The notes under the pieces are model-generated. The model made no database searches and was not told the origin of the DNA. It saw only the letters and a list, made by a program, of their open reading frames with translations. A program made the position numbers and the translations under genes. From positions 1-64,000 of the forward strand of contig JAAVZC010000010.1 of assembly GCA_022791455.1 (NCBI GenBank): DNA of 64,000 bases, in the 5' to 3' direction. The DNA is from Eggerthellaceae bacterium. Lineage in GTDB: Bacteria; Actinomycetota; Coriobacteriia; Coriobacteriales; Eggerthellaceae. Positions 32,392-42,058 of this stretch are shown here, in pieces (position 1 is the first letter of the stretch; every line of letters begins with the position of its first letter).

Positions 32392-33273
32392 CTAGCCCTT
32401 CACCGCTTTGAACAGGGATTTCATTTGGGGTTCGAAGATGCTGTTTTTGAGGCGGATGAAGGAGATGTCGTGGGTGAGGTTTTCCTGGGGCAGGGGAATG
32501 ACGGTCAGGGCGCCTTCTTCCAGCTCTCGTTGCACGGCGGCTTCGTAGACGAAGGAGATGCCGAGGCCCTGAGCCACGAAGATCTTGATGATGTCCAGGC
32601 TCTCCACCACGCAGGAGTCCGCGAAGGCTGCAACTGAGAGATCCCGCTGCGCGAGCGCCCCCTCCAGCACGGCGCGGCTGCCGCTGCCCTGCTCGCGCAA
32701 GATGAGCCGCATTCCCAGCAGGTCTTCGAACGACCGCACCTTTGCCGCCGGCAGCTGGTCAGGCGCGCAAATGCACACCAGCTTCTCGGTGCGGAATTTG
32801 TCCCAGGCAAACGCCGCCTTATCGTATAGGCCCTCCACGAACGCGCAGTCGATCTCGCCGTTGGCCATGAGCCCCAGCAGCCGCTTGGTGTCGCCGGAGC
32901 GCACATGGGCCCGCACTTCCGGGTGCTCTGTTAGGTAGGCGGCTAGCGGTGCTGCCACCACATATTCGCCGGCAGTGAGGGTCATTCCAATGCGCAGCTG
33001 CGTCTTCGCTCCGTGGGCCACCTCCGCCACGCGCTCGTGCAGCAGCTTCTCGTCGTGGGCCATGGTGGAAAGCGCTTCCTGCAGCACGCGCCCCGCGGCC
33101 GTCAGCTGCAGTTTCTTGTGGTGGTACTCGAACAGTTGCGCCCCGTATTCCCGCTCGAGCACCGCAATGTGCTGCGAGACCGCCGGCTGTGTGAGGGCCA
33201 GCTCCTCTGCGGCGCGAGTGTAGTTCAGCGTCTTGCACACGGTAAGGAAGGTCTTCACCCGAAAATCTTGCAT
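32392..33273 (-). CDS. LysR-family regulator, divergent from a TDT transporter
   Basis: 293 residues: winged helix AAEELALTQPAVSQHIAVLEREYG and effector domain with a CysB/YeiE-like look (LREQGSGSRAVLE ligand-binding segment typical of regulators of inorganic-anion genes). The start ATG 33273 is set by family N terminus; longer frames cross the neighbouring gene. It diverges from the TDT transporter over 240 bp containing AT-rich dyads. It probably activates that transporter in response to its substrate. Confidence 0.9.
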   Translation of the reverse strand: MQDFRVKTFLTVCKTLNYTRAAEELALTQPAVSQHIAVLEREYGAQLFEYHHKKLQLTAAGRVLQEALSTMAHDEKLLHERVAEVAHGAKTQLRIGMTLTAGEYVVAAPLAAYLTEHPEVRAHVRSGDTKRLLGLMANGEIDCAFVEGLYDKAAFAWDKFRTEKLVCICAPDQLPAAKVRSFEDLLGMRLILREQGSGSRAVLEGALAQRDLSVAAFADSCVVESLDIIKIFVAQGLGISFVYEAAVQRELEEGALTVIPLPQENLTHDISFIRLKNSIFEPQMKSLFKAVKG

Positions 33274-33513
33274 GGGGCCTCCTGGGGTCGATAATTCAGC
33301 AATAAAATATTCTAATGGATACCAAATAAAGCATAAGGGAATGTTTCCGAACAGTTCCCCCATAATAATCACCACGTTCCTGTGCGTTGCTGCGAAATCC
33401 CGGCAGGTCATGGTCGAACAAAGCGGTTTGAAATTGGCGAAGGGCCCTCCCCGGTGCCCTTCCCGACAGAAACAACCGGAGCTTCGCGCTCCGTGAACAG
33501 CGAAAGGCATCTC
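33274..33513. promoter_or_regulatory. Divergent LysR/TDT control region
   Basis: An AT-rich block (about 33295-33345; AATAAAATATTCTAATGG) is the likely LysR box region and holds the minus-strand promoter; CATAATAATC near 33361 may be the plus-strand -10. Confidence 0.45.
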
Positions 33514-34503
33514 ATGCGCGAACTGATCAAGAAAGTCCCCATCCCCACCGCGGGTCTGGCCCTGGGCCTTGCCGCCCTGGGTAACCTGCTGGCCCCTCAT
33601 GCGGAAGCGGCCCGCGTGCTCTGCGGCACCCTGTCTGCCTGCATGGCCCTGCTGGTGATGGCGAAGGTGGTGCTGTTCCCGCAGATGATCCGCGAGGACT
33701 TCAAGAACTCCATCCTGGCCAGCGTTTCCGCCACCTTCTTCATGACCCTCATGCAGCTGGCGGGTTACCTGGCTCCGGTGGCCTACGTGCCGGCGTTCAT
33801 GCTGTGGGGCGCGGCGGTTCTGGCCCACTTCACGCTGATGATCTGGTTCTCCGCCACCTACATCCGCCGGTTCCAGCTGAAGGAAGTGTTCCCCACCTAC
33901 TTCATCTGCTACGTGGGCATCATTGTGGCGTCGGTCACCTCCCCGAACTTCGGCATGGAGGCTCTGGGCACCGGCATCTTCTGGTTCGGGTTCGTTGCGT
34001 ACCTGGTGCTGCTCGCGGTGGTCACCGTGCGCTACCTGAAGCACGAAATCCCCGAGGCCGCCCGTCCGCTGTTCTGCATCTACGCTGCTCCCATGAGCCT
34101 CTCGCTGGCCGGCTATCTGGCCGTGACCCCCAACCCGCATCCGGCGTTCACCGCGGTGTTGGCCATCCTGGCCCAGCTGCTGCTGGCGATGGTGCTGGTG
34201 CGCCTGCCGAAGTTCATGGCCCTGAAGTTCTACCCCAGCTTCGCCGCCATGACCTTCCCCTTCGTCATCTCCGCGACGGCGCTCGGCAAGGCGGTGGACG
34301 CCCTGGTGGCCGCGGGCTTTAGCATCCCGCTCTCTCCGGTGGTGGACGTGCTGGTGCTGGCGGAAACCGCGCTGGCAACCTTCATGGTGTTCTACGTGTT
34401 CACCCACTATCTGAAGTTCTTCTTCGGCACCCCGAAGCAGGCGAAGGCCCCTCAGGCCCCCCTGGCCGTTGCCAACCCCGAGCTGGAGGGCGCCGCGAAA
34501 TAA
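33514..34503 (+). CDS. TDT/SLAC1-family transporter
   Basis: 329 residues, about ten membrane helices. The N-terminal KKVPIPTAGLALGLAALGN and later PTYFICYVGIIV are typical of the tellurite-resistance/dicarboxylate (TehA/SLAC1/Ssu1) family of anion channels and exporters. ATG 33514 follows GAAAGG; family alignment supports this start. Substrates in the family include sulfite, malate and tellurite; the CysB-like divergent regulator makes a sulfur oxyanion plausible. This is inference. Confidence 0.88.
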   Translation: MRELIKKVPIPTAGLALGLAALGNLLAPHAEAARVLCGTLSACMALLVMAKVVLFPQMIREDFKNSILASVSATFFMTLMQLAGYLAPVAYVPAFMLWGAAVLAHFTLMIWFSATYIRRFQLKEVFPTYFICYVGIIVASVTSPNFGMEALGTGIFWFGFVAYLVLLAVVTVRYLKHEIPEAARPLFCIYAAPMSLSLAGYLAVTPNPHPAFTAVLAILAQLLLAMVLVRLPKFMALKFYPSFAAMTFPFVISATALGKAVDALVAAGFSIPLSPVVDVLVLAETALATFMVFYVFTHYLKFFFGTPKQAKAPQAPLAVANPELEGAAK

Positions 34504-34541
34504 CGCGCCGCATAACCTGCCCGCTCGCCCGTTTAATCTGT

Positions 34542-34547
34542 TATAGT
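34542..34547 (+). promoter_or_regulatory. Probable -10 (TATAGT) of the DUF218 gene
   Basis: GTTATAGTGGCC, 30 bases before the start codon. Confidence 0.55.
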
Positions 34548-34577
34548 GGCCTACTCGCCAAATCGAAGGAGGTGACT

Positions 34578-35291
34578 ATGACCAAGGAGAACCGCAAGCC
34601 CAAGAGCCCCCTTGTGCGGGCCATCTTGCTGCCGGTGAAGCTGGTCGTAGGCCTCCTTCTTGCTGCTGTGCTGGTGGTGGGCGTGACGAATGCTGTGACC
34701 ATCGGCACCACGCGCGACGACGTGCACGTGATTGCCGACCTCACCGACTACGATGCCGATGCGGTGGTGGTGCTGGGCGCGTCGGTGCACGCAGACGGCA
34801 CGCCGTCGCCCATGTTGCAGCATAGGCTGGACACCGCCTGGGCCCTTTATGACGCGGGGGCGGCCGACGCTATTATCGTGAGCGGCGACAACCGCGAATC
34901 CAACTACAACGAATCGCGCGCCATGAAGGCTTATCTGGTGGGACTGGGAGTGCCGAGCGAAGACATCTACGAAGATCACGCCGGCTATTCCACCTATGAG
35001 TCGATGTACCGAGCCCGCCATGTGTTCGGCGCGGAGAAGATTATCGTGACCACCCAGGCCTATCATCTTTATCGTGCGCTCTACGCCGCACAGGGGCTGG
35101 GAATGGAGGCAGTCGGCGTGGCCAGCGACCACGGTGCCTACCTGAACCAAACCAGCTACAGCCTGCGCGAAGCCCTGGCCCGCACCAAGGACTTCTTCAA
35201 CACGCTGTTTCAAAACAGCGAAGGGGAAACCGGCCCCATAGCCGCCGAAGGCGAAGCGGTAGACCTCAACGCCTCCGGCGATCTTTCGTAA
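34578..35291 (+). CDS. YdcF/SanA-family (DUF218) membrane protein
   Basis: 237 residues, one N-terminal membrane helix and a DUF218 domain: VVVLGASVHADGTPSPMLQHRL, VSGDNRESNYNES and EDHAGYSTYES. SanA/VanZ-neighbour-type proteins of this family affect the envelope barrier (vancomycin exclusion in E. coli), with no known reaction. ATG 34578 has GGAGGT five bases upstream. A dispersed palindromic repeat begins two bases after the stop. Confidence 0.88.
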   Translation: MTKENRKPKSPLVRAILLPVKLVVGLLLAAVLVVGVTNAVTIGTTRDDVHVIADLTDYDADAVVVLGASVHADGTPSPMLQHRLDTAWALYDAGAADAIIVSGDNRESNYNESRAMKAYLVGLGVPSEDIYEDHAGYSTYESMYRARHVFGAEKIIVTTQAYHLYRALYAAQGLGMEAVGVASDHGAYLNQTSYSLREALARTKDFFNTLFQNSEGETGPIAAEGEAVDLNASGDLS

Positions 35292-35292
35292 T

Positions 35293-35408
35293 CGTCATCT
35301 TGAGCGGAGCGCAAAGCGCGGAGTCGAAAGATCTTTGCGGCCCTAGTGACGTTTTGGGGCTTGGGAAGATCTCTCCACTCCGGCCTCCGGCCTCCGGTCG
35401 AGATGACG
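35293..35408. repeat. Dispersed GTCATC-type palindrome, copy 1
   Basis: CGTCATCT at the left end and AGATGACG at the right, with GAGCGGAGCGCAAAGCGCGGAGTCGA and a degenerate inverted partner between. Fold-back element of about 116 bases. Confidence 0.85.
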
Positions 35409-35432
35409 AAGGGGCGCAGAAGCGCCCCTTCG
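35407..35432. terminator. Bidirectional terminator between the DUF218 gene and leuS
   Basis: CGAAGGGGCGC / GCGCCCCTTCG with an AGAA loop. Confidence 0.75.
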
Positions 35433-35457
35433 AAACGGTCTGAGGTGTCGTTAGATT

Positions 35458-38022
35458 TTACTTCGCCACAATGTTGACGAGGCGGCCGGGGACGACGATT
35501 TCCTTCAGAACAGTCTTGCCCTCCAGCGCGCCCGCTACGGCGGCCTTCGCGGCGGCCAGCACTTCTTCCTGCGGGGCGTCGGCGGCCACGGTAATGCGCG
35601 CCTTCACCTTGCCGGAAATCTGGACCGCCAGCTCTACCTGATTGTCTTTCGCCTGATCGGGATCCCATTCCGGCCACGGCGCGTTGTGCACGGAGCCCTC
35701 GCGGCAAAGCACCGTCTGCCACAGCTCTTCGGCCCAGTGGGGGGCGATGGGCGCCATCAGCTTCACGATCACCTCGGCCACTTCGGCGTCCACGGCGGCC
35801 AGCTTCGGGTCCGCGGCGCGCACCTCGGCCGGCACGGCCCGCAGGTACTCGCCGGTGGCGTTCGACAGCTCCATGATGGCCGCCAGCGCGGTGTTGAAGT
35901 TGTTGCGCTCGAAGTCCGCTTCCACCTTGCCCACCACGCGATGACGCTCGCGCATCAGCTTCTCAGCCAGTGCGGCGTTCTGGGCGCCCCCGGCGAACAG
36001 CGTCTCGTCGTCGGCCTTGCCCGCCAAGTCGTTCACCTGGCGCCACAGGCGGTTCAGGAACTTGTACATGCCCGCCAGGCCGTCCTCGTTCCATAGCTTC
36101 TCCTTGTCCGGAGGGCCCATGAACAGCATGGTGGCGCGCACGGCATCGGCGCCGTAGTTCGCGATCATCTCCTCGGGGGAGACCACGTTGCCCTTCGACT
36201 TGCTCATCACTTCGCCGTGCTCGTCCAGCACCATGCCCTGGCAGAGCAGGTTGGTGAAGGGCTCGTCGAAGTCCAGCAGCCCCATATCGCGCAGCACCTT
36301 TGTGAAGAAGCGGCTGTAGAGCAGGTGCAGAATGGCGTGCTCGATGCCGCCGATGTACTGGTCCACCGGCATCCACTGGTTAGTGATGGCCGGGTCGAAT
36401 GGCGCGTGGACGTTGTGCGGATCGGTGTAGCGCATGTAGTACCAGCTGGAGCACGTGAACGTGTCCATGGTGTCGGTCTCGCGCCGCGCCTTGCCGCCGC
36501 ACTTAGGGCAGGTGCAGTCGGCGAACCCGGCATGCGTGGCCAGCGTTTCGCCGGCGGCCAGGTCGATGTCCTCCGGCAGGCGCACCGGCAGGTCTTTTTC
36601 CGGCACCGGTACCACGCCGCAGTTGGGGCAGTGGATGGCGGGGATGGGGTTGCCCCAGTAGCGCTGGCGGGAGATCAGCCAGTCGCGCAGACGGAACTCC
36701 ACCGTGCGCTTGCCGCGGCCCATTTCCTCGAGCGCCGCCACCACGGCCGCCTCGCCTTCGGAGTGCTTGCCGCCCACCATGCCGGTGTAGGGGCCGGACT
36801 GCACCAGGATACCCTCGGCGTTGTAGGCCTCCGGCCAATCCACCTCGGTCACCACGCGGCCCTGCTCGTCCTTCAGCTGCGGGAACAGCGGGTCGTCTTC
36901 GCCCAGGATAATGGGGATGATGGGCAGGTCGTACTTGCGGGCGAACTCGAAGTCGCGCTGGTCGCCGCAGGGCACGGCCATCACGGCGCCGGTGCCGTAG
37001 TCTGCCACCACGTAGTCCGCCACCCAGATGGGCACTTTCTCGCCATTGATGGGGTTCACCACGTAGCGGCCGGTGAATGCGCCGTGCTTCTCGTGGTCGC
37101 CCTGGGCGCGCTCCACGGCGCTCACCTTCTTGGCGGCTTCCACCAGGTCCATGACGGGCTTTTCGTACTCGGTGCCCGCCACGAGCGCCTGCAGCCCCTT
37201 GTATTCCGGCGCCAGCACGAAGAAGCTGCAGCCGAACAGGGTATCCGCGCGGGTGGTGAACACGGTGATGATATCGTCGTCGGTGGGCTCGGCGGGGGCG
37301 TTGCCCTCAGCGTCGCACAGGATGAAGTCTACGTTGGCGCCCTCGGAGCGGCCGATCCAGTTCGCCTGCTGCTGCTTCACGCGCTCCGGCCAGCCGGTCA
37401 GCTGGTCCAGGTCGTCCAGCAGCTCCTGGGCGTAGTCGGTGATCTTGAAGTACCACTGGGTGAGGTCGCGCTTCTCCACTTCGGAATGGCAGCGCCAGCA
37501 ACGGCCCTCGATGACCTGCTCGTTCGCCAGCACGGTGCCGCAGTCGGGGCACCAGTTCACGGGGCTATTGCGGCGCTCTACCAGGCCGCGCTCCCAGAAC
37601 TTCAGGAAGATCCACTGGCCCCAGCGGTAGTACTCGGGATCGCAGGCCACCACGGTGCGGTCCCAGTCGTAGGAGAAGCCCATGCGCTTGAAGCTGGCGC
37701 GCTGGGTGTCGATGTTCTGGTAGGTCCACAGCGCCGGGTGGCTGTGGTGCTTGATGGCGGCGTTCTCCGCCGGCAGCCCGAAGGCGTCCCAGCCCATGGG
37801 GTGCAGCACGTTGAAGCCGTGCATCTTGGAGTAGCGCGCCACCACGTCGCCGTAAGTGTAGTTGCTCACGTGCCCCATGTGGATGTCGCCCGACGGATAG
37901 GGGAACATCTCCAGCACGTACTTGCGCGGCTTGTCGGAATTCTCGTCAACAGTGTAGAGGCCCTCTTCTTCCCATTGAAGCTGAAGGCGCGGTTCTATCT
38001 CGTGTGGGTTGTAGGCTTTCAT
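35458..38022 (-). CDS. leuS: Leucyl-tRNA synthetase
   Basis: 854 residues, normal bacterial length. The HIGH-type motif is [14 protein letters not shown], the KMSKS motif is [10 protein letters not shown], and the editing domain has the [12 protein letters not shown] threonine-rich motif. Two zinc-binding cysteine groups are present ([13 protein letters not shown]...CWRC and [10 protein letters not shown]...CTCPKCGG). AAGGGAG precedes ATG 38022. A TATAAT lies about 85 bases upstream. It charges tRNA-Leu. The leader carries no T-box. Confidence 0.97.
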   Translation of the reverse strand: MKAYNPHEIEPRLQLQWEEEGLYTVDENSDKPRKYVLEMFPYPSGDIHMGHVSNYTYGDVVARYSKMHGFNVLHPMGWDAFGLPAENAAIKHHSHPALWTYQNIDTQRASFKRMGFSYDWDRTVVACDPEYYRWGQWIFLKFWERGLVERRNSPVNWCPDCGTVLANEQVIEGRCWRCHSEVEKRDLTQWYFKITDYAQELLDDLDQLTGWPERVKQQQANWIGRSEGANVDFILCDAEGNAPAEPTDDDIITVFTTRADTLFGCSFFVLAPEYKGLQALVAGTEYEKPVMDLVEAAKKVSAVERAQGDHEKHGAFTGRYVVNPINGEKVPIWVADYVVADYGTGAVMAVPCGDQRDFEFARKYDLPIIPIILGEDDPLFPQLKDEQGRVVTEVDWPEAYNAEGILVQSGPYTGMVGGKHSEGEAAVVAALEEMGRGKRTVEFRLRDWLISRQRYWGNPIPAIHCPNCGVVPVPEKDLPVRLPEDIDLAAGETLATHAGFADCTCPKCGGKARRETDTMDTFTCSSWYYMRYTDPHNVHAPFDPAITNQWMPVDQYIGGIEHAILHLLYSRFFTKVLRDMGLLDFDEPFTNLLCQGMVLDEHGEVMSKSKGNVVSPEEMIANYGADAVRATMLFMGPPDKEKLWNEDGLAGMYKFLNRLWRQVNDLAGKADDETLFAGGAQNAALAEKLMRERHRVVGKVEADFERNNFNTALAAIMELSNATGEYLRAVPAEVRAADPKLAAVDAEVAEVIVKLMAPIAPHWAEELWQTVLCREGSVHNAPWPEWDPDQAKDNQVELAVQISGKVKARITVAADAPQEEVLAAAKAAVAGALEGKTVLKEIVVPGRLVNIVAK

Positions 38023-38105
38023 AGCTCTCCCTTGGCAACTGCGAGGTTCGGTCGTGCGGCGGGGGAGTGCCCGCGCCCGTCAACCGTCCATTACGACAAC
38101 CGCTC

Positions 38106-38111
38106 ATTATA
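38106..38111 (-). promoter_or_regulatory. Perfect -10 (TATAAT) of leuS
   Basis: Read on the minus strand: CCGTATAATGAGC. The transcript leader would be about 75 bases. Confidence 0.65.
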
Positions 38112-38131
38112 CGGGAAATGGCTGTTGGAAA

Positions 38132-38431
38132 TTACGCTCTTTGGGGCTTTGAGGTTCGGGCGGCGCCGCAGCACCAGCAGAATTGCTCGTCTGGGGGGTT
38201 GTCGGCGGCGCAGTGGTTGCAGGTCCAGTGAATGTCCGGCACTTCTTCGGAAACGGTGGAAAGGTTGCCGAAGGGGTCGGCGCCGCAGGGGCGGTGCGGC
38301 TCGGGGGAGACCGAACCACCGGCCTGGGAACCGCGCAGCATTTCGAAGGCGGCGCGGATGCCGGCCGGCCCGTTCAGGTGCGCAACTTCTACGCGGTTGC
38401 CGCGCGATTCATTCCCAGATTTATTCGCCAT
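38132..38431 (-). CDS. Small zinc-ribbon protein
   Basis: 99 residues. The C-terminal CNHCAADN..FCWCCGA resembles a RanBP2-type zinc finger or treble-clef ribbon with four cysteines. The N-terminal part is polar and probably disordered. Its start (ATGGCGAATAA) overlaps the stop of the MATE gene by 11 bases, so it is co-translated with the transporter. Function unknown. Confidence 0.75.
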   Translation of the reverse strand: MANKSGNESRGNRVEVAHLNGPAGIRAAFEMLRGSQAGGSVSPEPHRPCGADPFGNLSTVSEEVPDIHWTCNHCAADNPPDEQFCWCCGAARTSKPQRA

Positions 38432-39809
38432 GAGGCGCCTCTAACTCGGCCGCTTCCTGTGCTTTCACGGCGCGGCGGGTGAAGCCGTACTTGTTCCGCA
38501 GCGCCACCAAGAAGCCCACCGCTAGCACGGCCGCCGCCAGCTCGCCCACGGAAACCGACAGCCAAATGCCGTCGATGCCCCAGATGAGCGGCAGGATAAT
38601 AACGGCGCCGCACTCGAACACCAGCGTGCGCATGAACGCGATGACCGCCGAAACCACGCCATTGTTCAGGGCGGTGAACAGGGCAGACAGGTAAATGGGC
38701 AGCCCCATGATGAGGAACGCCAGCGCGTACAGTTTGTAAGCCTGCACGGTGAAGTCCAGCAGCTCGGGATCGTAGCTCACGAAAATGGCCGAAAGCGGAG
38801 CCGCCAGCCACTGGGCCGCCAGGAACATCACTACGCTGCCCACCCCAATAAGCCCCAGGCTTTTCAGCAGGATGCTGCGCATTTCCCGATGGTTCTGGGC
38901 GCCGAACTGGTAGCTCATCAGCGGCGACGACCCAAGCGCGTATCCCATGAAAATGGCACTGAAGATCATGGCGGTGTAGCCGATGACGCTGTAGGCGGCC
39001 ACGCCGTCTTCGCCGATGAAGCGCATCAGCTGGTAGTTATAGAGCATCGACACCAGGCTCATGGCAATGTTGGACACCAGCTCCGAGCAGCCGTTCAGGC
39101 AGGCCTTCCCAATGGGGCGCCATTCCGGTCGCGTCCAGCGCAGCCGCAGGAAGCTGGAGTTGTTGCGCCGCGCGAAGTACACCAGGGGCACCGCGCCGCC
39201 TACCACCTGCCCGAGCGCCGTGGCGATGGCGGCGCCGTCTACGCCCCAGCCAAAGACGCAGATGAACAGCCAGTCCAGCACCACATTGGTGACGCCGGCG
39301 GCCACGATCACATAGAAGCCGTAGTTGGGCTTGCCAGCAGTGGAGTAAAACACTTGGAACGCGAATTGCAGCGCAAAGAACGGCAGGGCGGCGGTGACCC
39401 ACCGTCCGTAGCTGATGGTGGCGTCCAGCAGCTCGCCCTCGGCGCCGAACAGCTGGATAACCGGCACCATGATCACCTGCCCCACGGCCCCCAGCACCAG
39501 TGCCACTGCAACGGTGAAAAAGACCAGCATGCTGAAGTAGCGGTTGGCGCGTTCGTTGTCCCCTTCGCCGCGGGTCTTTGCCACCAGCGCACTGCCGCCG
39601 GTGCCGGTCATAAGACCCACTGTGGCCAGGATCATAATGATGGGCCACACCAGGTTGACGCCCGCCAGCGCGGTTTTGCCCACGTAGTTCGAAACGAAAA
39701 AGCCGTCCACCACCGTGTAGAGGGAGGTGAAAATCATCATGCAGATGGTGGGGAAGGTAAATTTAAGAAGAGCGCTCAGCGAAAAATGCCGGTTCATATC
39801 TTGAGCCAT
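38421..39809 (-). CDS. MATE-family efflux transporter
   Basis: 462 residues, 12 predicted helices in two similar halves, with the DinF/NorM-type start (LKFTFPTICMMIFTSLYTVVDGFFVSNYVG) and central GYALGSSPLMSYQFGAQN motif. MATE proteins export cationic drugs by Na+ or H+ antiport. AAGGA lies before ATG 39809. It is first in a two-gene unit with the zinc-ribbon gene. Confidence 0.92.
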   Translation of the reverse strand: MAQDMNRHFSLSALLKFTFPTICMMIFTSLYTVVDGFFVSNYVGKTALAGVNLVWPIIMILATVGLMTGTGGSALVAKTRGEGDNERANRYFSMLVFFTVAVALVLGAVGQVIMVPVIQLFGAEGELLDATISYGRWVTAALPFFALQFAFQVFYSTAGKPNYGFYVIVAAGVTNVVLDWLFICVFGWGVDGAAIATALGQVVGGAVPLVYFARRNNSSFLRLRWTRPEWRPIGKACLNGCSELVSNIAMSLVSMLYNYQLMRFIGEDGVAAYSVIGYTAMIFSAIFMGYALGSSPLMSYQFGAQNHREMRSILLKSLGLIGVGSVVMFLAAQWLAAPLSAIFVSYDPELLDFTVQAYKLYALAFLIMGLPIYLSALFTALNNGVVSAVIAFMRTLVFECGAVIILPLIWGIDGIWLSVSVGELAAAVLAVGFLVALRNKYGFTRRAVKAQEAAELEAPHGE

Positions 39810-39866
39810 TGTTTTTCCTTGAATTGAGACGGCGGCAATTACGGCTTGCCGATGGCACGTAGCCGG

Positions 39867-40094
39867 CTAGTCTAGCGGATGTTCGTCTGTCGTCTCAAGA
39901 GCGTGCAGTTTGTCCACAATAAGTTCATTTGCCAGACCGAACGCCGCAATGCGCCGCTGCGCCAACGTGATTTGTGACTTCAGGCGCCCCGGATTTTCCT
40001 TCGCTTCCAGCGTTTTCGCCGTCTCGCGCAGCTTGTGCAGCGTGGAATCAATCTGCCGCTTCGCCTCCAGCAAATCCTCGCGCGTGTACTCCAT
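39867..40094 (-). CDS. Small helical hypothetical protein
   Basis: 75 residues, mostly charged helix (LLEAKRQIDSTLHKLRETAKTLEAKENP) and probable coiled coil. AAGGAG is at the right distance before ATG 40094; the longer frame upstream is unsupported. No family recognised. It is divergent from the amidohydrolase gene. Confidence 0.7.
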   Translation of the reverse strand: MEYTREDLLEAKRQIDSTLHKLRETAKTLEAKENPGRLKSQITLAQRRIAAFGLANELIVDKLHALETTDEHPLD

Positions 40095-40139
40095 GGCTGC
40101 TCCTTGTTTTCCGTTTGATCGCCGTCGCTGTTTTGGTTC

Positions 40140-40145
40140 TATACT
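40140..40145 (+). promoter_or_regulatory. -10 (TATACT) of the amidohydrolase gene
   Basis: TTCTATACTACC; the transcript would start about 27 bases before GTG 40179. Confidence 0.6.
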
Positions 40146-40178
40146 ACCCAGTTGTCTGTACGGGAGAAAGGGGCGAAG

Positions 40179-41798
40179 GTGGCACGGAAGATTGCGGCGG
40201 ATTTTGCAGTGGTGGCGGGCAGCGGGTTTTCTGGCGACGCCCCGTTCGAAGGCCCCGTGGCCGTGGCGGTGCGCGAAGACCGCATCGTCTGGGTAGGCGC
40301 CCCAGAAGATTTGGCCGGAGAAGTTGAGGCTTCTTCGATTCTCGAATTCCCCGGGAGCTTTCTTATGCCGGGGTTTCATGATGCGCACATTCATATGTTC
40401 CATAGCGCGCTGTATCACTCTGACCTGGCGGAACGCTATTGCGGCGCGAGCGAGGCGGATGCGGTGGCGCGGTTGGCTCCGCTGGCGGCGCGACGGCCGG
40501 CGGGCGGTTGGCTACTCACGCAGGGCTGGCGCGACTATCTGTGGGAGCCGCCGGTCACGCCCTCGAAGGCCTCCCTGGATGCCGCTTACCCGGACCGTCC
40601 CGTGGCCATGTATTCCGGCGACGCCCACACACTGTGGCTGAACTCTTGCGCGCTGGAGCGTTTGGGGATCGCGGAAGATTCCGTCCCGCCCGCCGGCGGC
40701 AGCTATGACAAGGACGAAAATGGCCAACTCACCGGCATCGTGCGCGAGGCGGCGGCCATGGCGCTCATGCCGAGGATTGTGGGGGAGTTCTCGCGCGAAG
40801 AGTTGCTGGACGCCTATCGCGGCCTGTTCGCACGTCTGAGCGCCGAGGGCATCACCAGCGTGTGCGACGTGTCGCTCATGGCGCTGCCGGGACTGGACTT
40901 CGTGCGGGACGACCTGTACGAGGATCTGCTGGCGGCCGGCGACCTTACCGTGCGCGTGCACCTGTTCCCCACACTGTTGGAAGGCACCACGCGCCTGGCG
41001 GAATTGCAGGAGAAGCTGACTGACCCGCTGCTGCAGGCGCAAGGCTACAAGCAGTTCTTCGACGGCGTTTCCAGCCAGCACACCGCCTGGGTCCACGACC
41101 CCTACTCCAACCCGCATTTCCCCGGAGACAACGGTCGACCCACGGTGGACCCCCGGGTCATGAAGCGCTTGCTGGCGGAGGCCCGGGCAGAAGGCCAACC
41201 GGTGCGCATCCACGCCATAGGCGACGAAGCCATCCACCAGTTGCTGGATTTCTTTGAGGAGGAAGGCGAAGGAAGCCAACGCCCCCACAACTCCATTGAG
41301 CATCTGGAGAACTTCCAGCCTGCGGATATTGCGCGGTTGGCGCGGCTTGGGGTGGTGGCCTCGGTGCAGCCGCGGCACATCACGCTGGACCCCGGCGGTC
41401 CGGAGCGCGACCTAGGGCCGGAACGCGTTCCCTTTATGTGGCCCTTCCGTACGCTGCTCGACGAGGGGGCGGTGCTCGCCTTTGGCACCGATTCGCCGGT
41501 CACCGCCACAAACCCGTTGGACGCGGTCTACACCGCCGTCACCCGCCGCGACGCCGACAGCCACCAGCCGGAAGGCGGCTGGCTTCCCGAAGAGCGCATC
41601 ACCACAGAAGAGGCCCTGCGCGCCTACACCGTGGGAAGTGCCACTGCCGCCAGCCGCGAGGAAGACCTGGGCCGTATTGCCCCCGGCCAGTTCGCCGACT
41701 TCATCCTGCTCGACCGCAATCTTCTGACGGCGAACCCTGAGGCAATCCAGCAAGCAACCCCCCAAGCCACCTTCGTAGCAGGTCGCAGAGTCTACTAG
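40179..41798 (+). CDS. YtcJ-like metal-dependent amidohydrolase
   Basis: 539 residues from a GTG start with GAAAGGGG upstream; the in-frame TTG at 40152 coincides with the likely transcription start. Metal ligands of the amidohydrolase barrel are visible: PGFHDAHIHM, a carbamylation-type segment YKQFFDGV, RIHAIGDEAIHQ, and FGTDSPV. The family cleaves C-N bonds in diverse cyclic or N-substituted compounds; YtcJ-type substrates are mostly unknown. No neighbours give a pathway. Confidence 0.88.
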   Translation: MARKIAADFAVVAGSGFSGDAPFEGPVAVAVREDRIVWVGAPEDLAGEVEASSILEFPGSFLMPGFHDAHIHMFHSALYHSDLAERYCGASEADAVARLAPLAARRPAGGWLLTQGWRDYLWEPPVTPSKASLDAAYPDRPVAMYSGDAHTLWLNSCALERLGIAEDSVPPAGGSYDKDENGQLTGIVREAAAMALMPRIVGEFSREELLDAYRGLFARLSAEGITSVCDVSLMALPGLDFVRDDLYEDLLAAGDLTVRVHLFPTLLEGTTRLAELQEKLTDPLLQAQGYKQFFDGVSSQHTAWVHDPYSNPHFPGDNGRPTVDPRVMKRLLAEARAEGQPVRIHAIGDEAIHQLLDFFEEEGEGSQRPHNSIEHLENFQPADIARLARLGVVASVQPRHITLDPGGPERDLGPERVPFMWPFRTLLDEGAVLAFGTDSPVTATNPLDAVYTAVTRRDADSHQPEGGWLPEERITTEEALRAYTVGSATAASREEDLGRIAPGQFADFILLDRNLLTANPEAIQQATPQATFVAGRRVY

Positions 41799-41829
41799 CC
41801 CCTGAGCGCGAGCCCAAGCCCATCCCCTG

Positions 41830-41929
41830 TTGTCATCCTGAGCGAAGGCCGAAGGCCGGAGTCGAAGGATCTCATCCCAGCTGCGGAGATCCTTCGACTG
41901 CGCGCTTCGCGCTCCGCTCAGGATGACAA
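41830..41929. repeat. Dispersed GTCATC-type palindrome, copy 2
   Basis: TTGTCATCCTGAGCG (41830-41844) pairs perfectly with CGCTCAGGATGACAA (41915-41929); inner parts GTCGAAGGATCTC / GAGATCCTTCGAC also pair. The clearest copy of the family. Confidence 0.9.
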
Positions 41930-41983
41930 AGGTGCAGGTCGCAGAGTTTGTTAGGGGAGGGCCCCAAACAGGGGGTTTCTTGC

Positions 41984-41989
41984 TATACT
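41984..41989 (+). promoter_or_regulatory. -10 (TATACT) of the hybrid kinase gene
   Basis: TTGCTATACTGCG, 70 bases before ATG 42059. Confidence 0.6.
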
Positions 41990-42058
41990 GCGTAAACGGG
42001 AAACGTTGCCTTTTCGTTACGTTTCTCTGCAGCACCATCGCCCTTAAGGATTCGCGTC

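Noticed and set aside
33274-34407. N-terminal extension of the LysR gene reaching through the TDT transporter gene
   Set aside because: The extension is the antisense of the transporter; a normal LysR N terminus begins at 33273.
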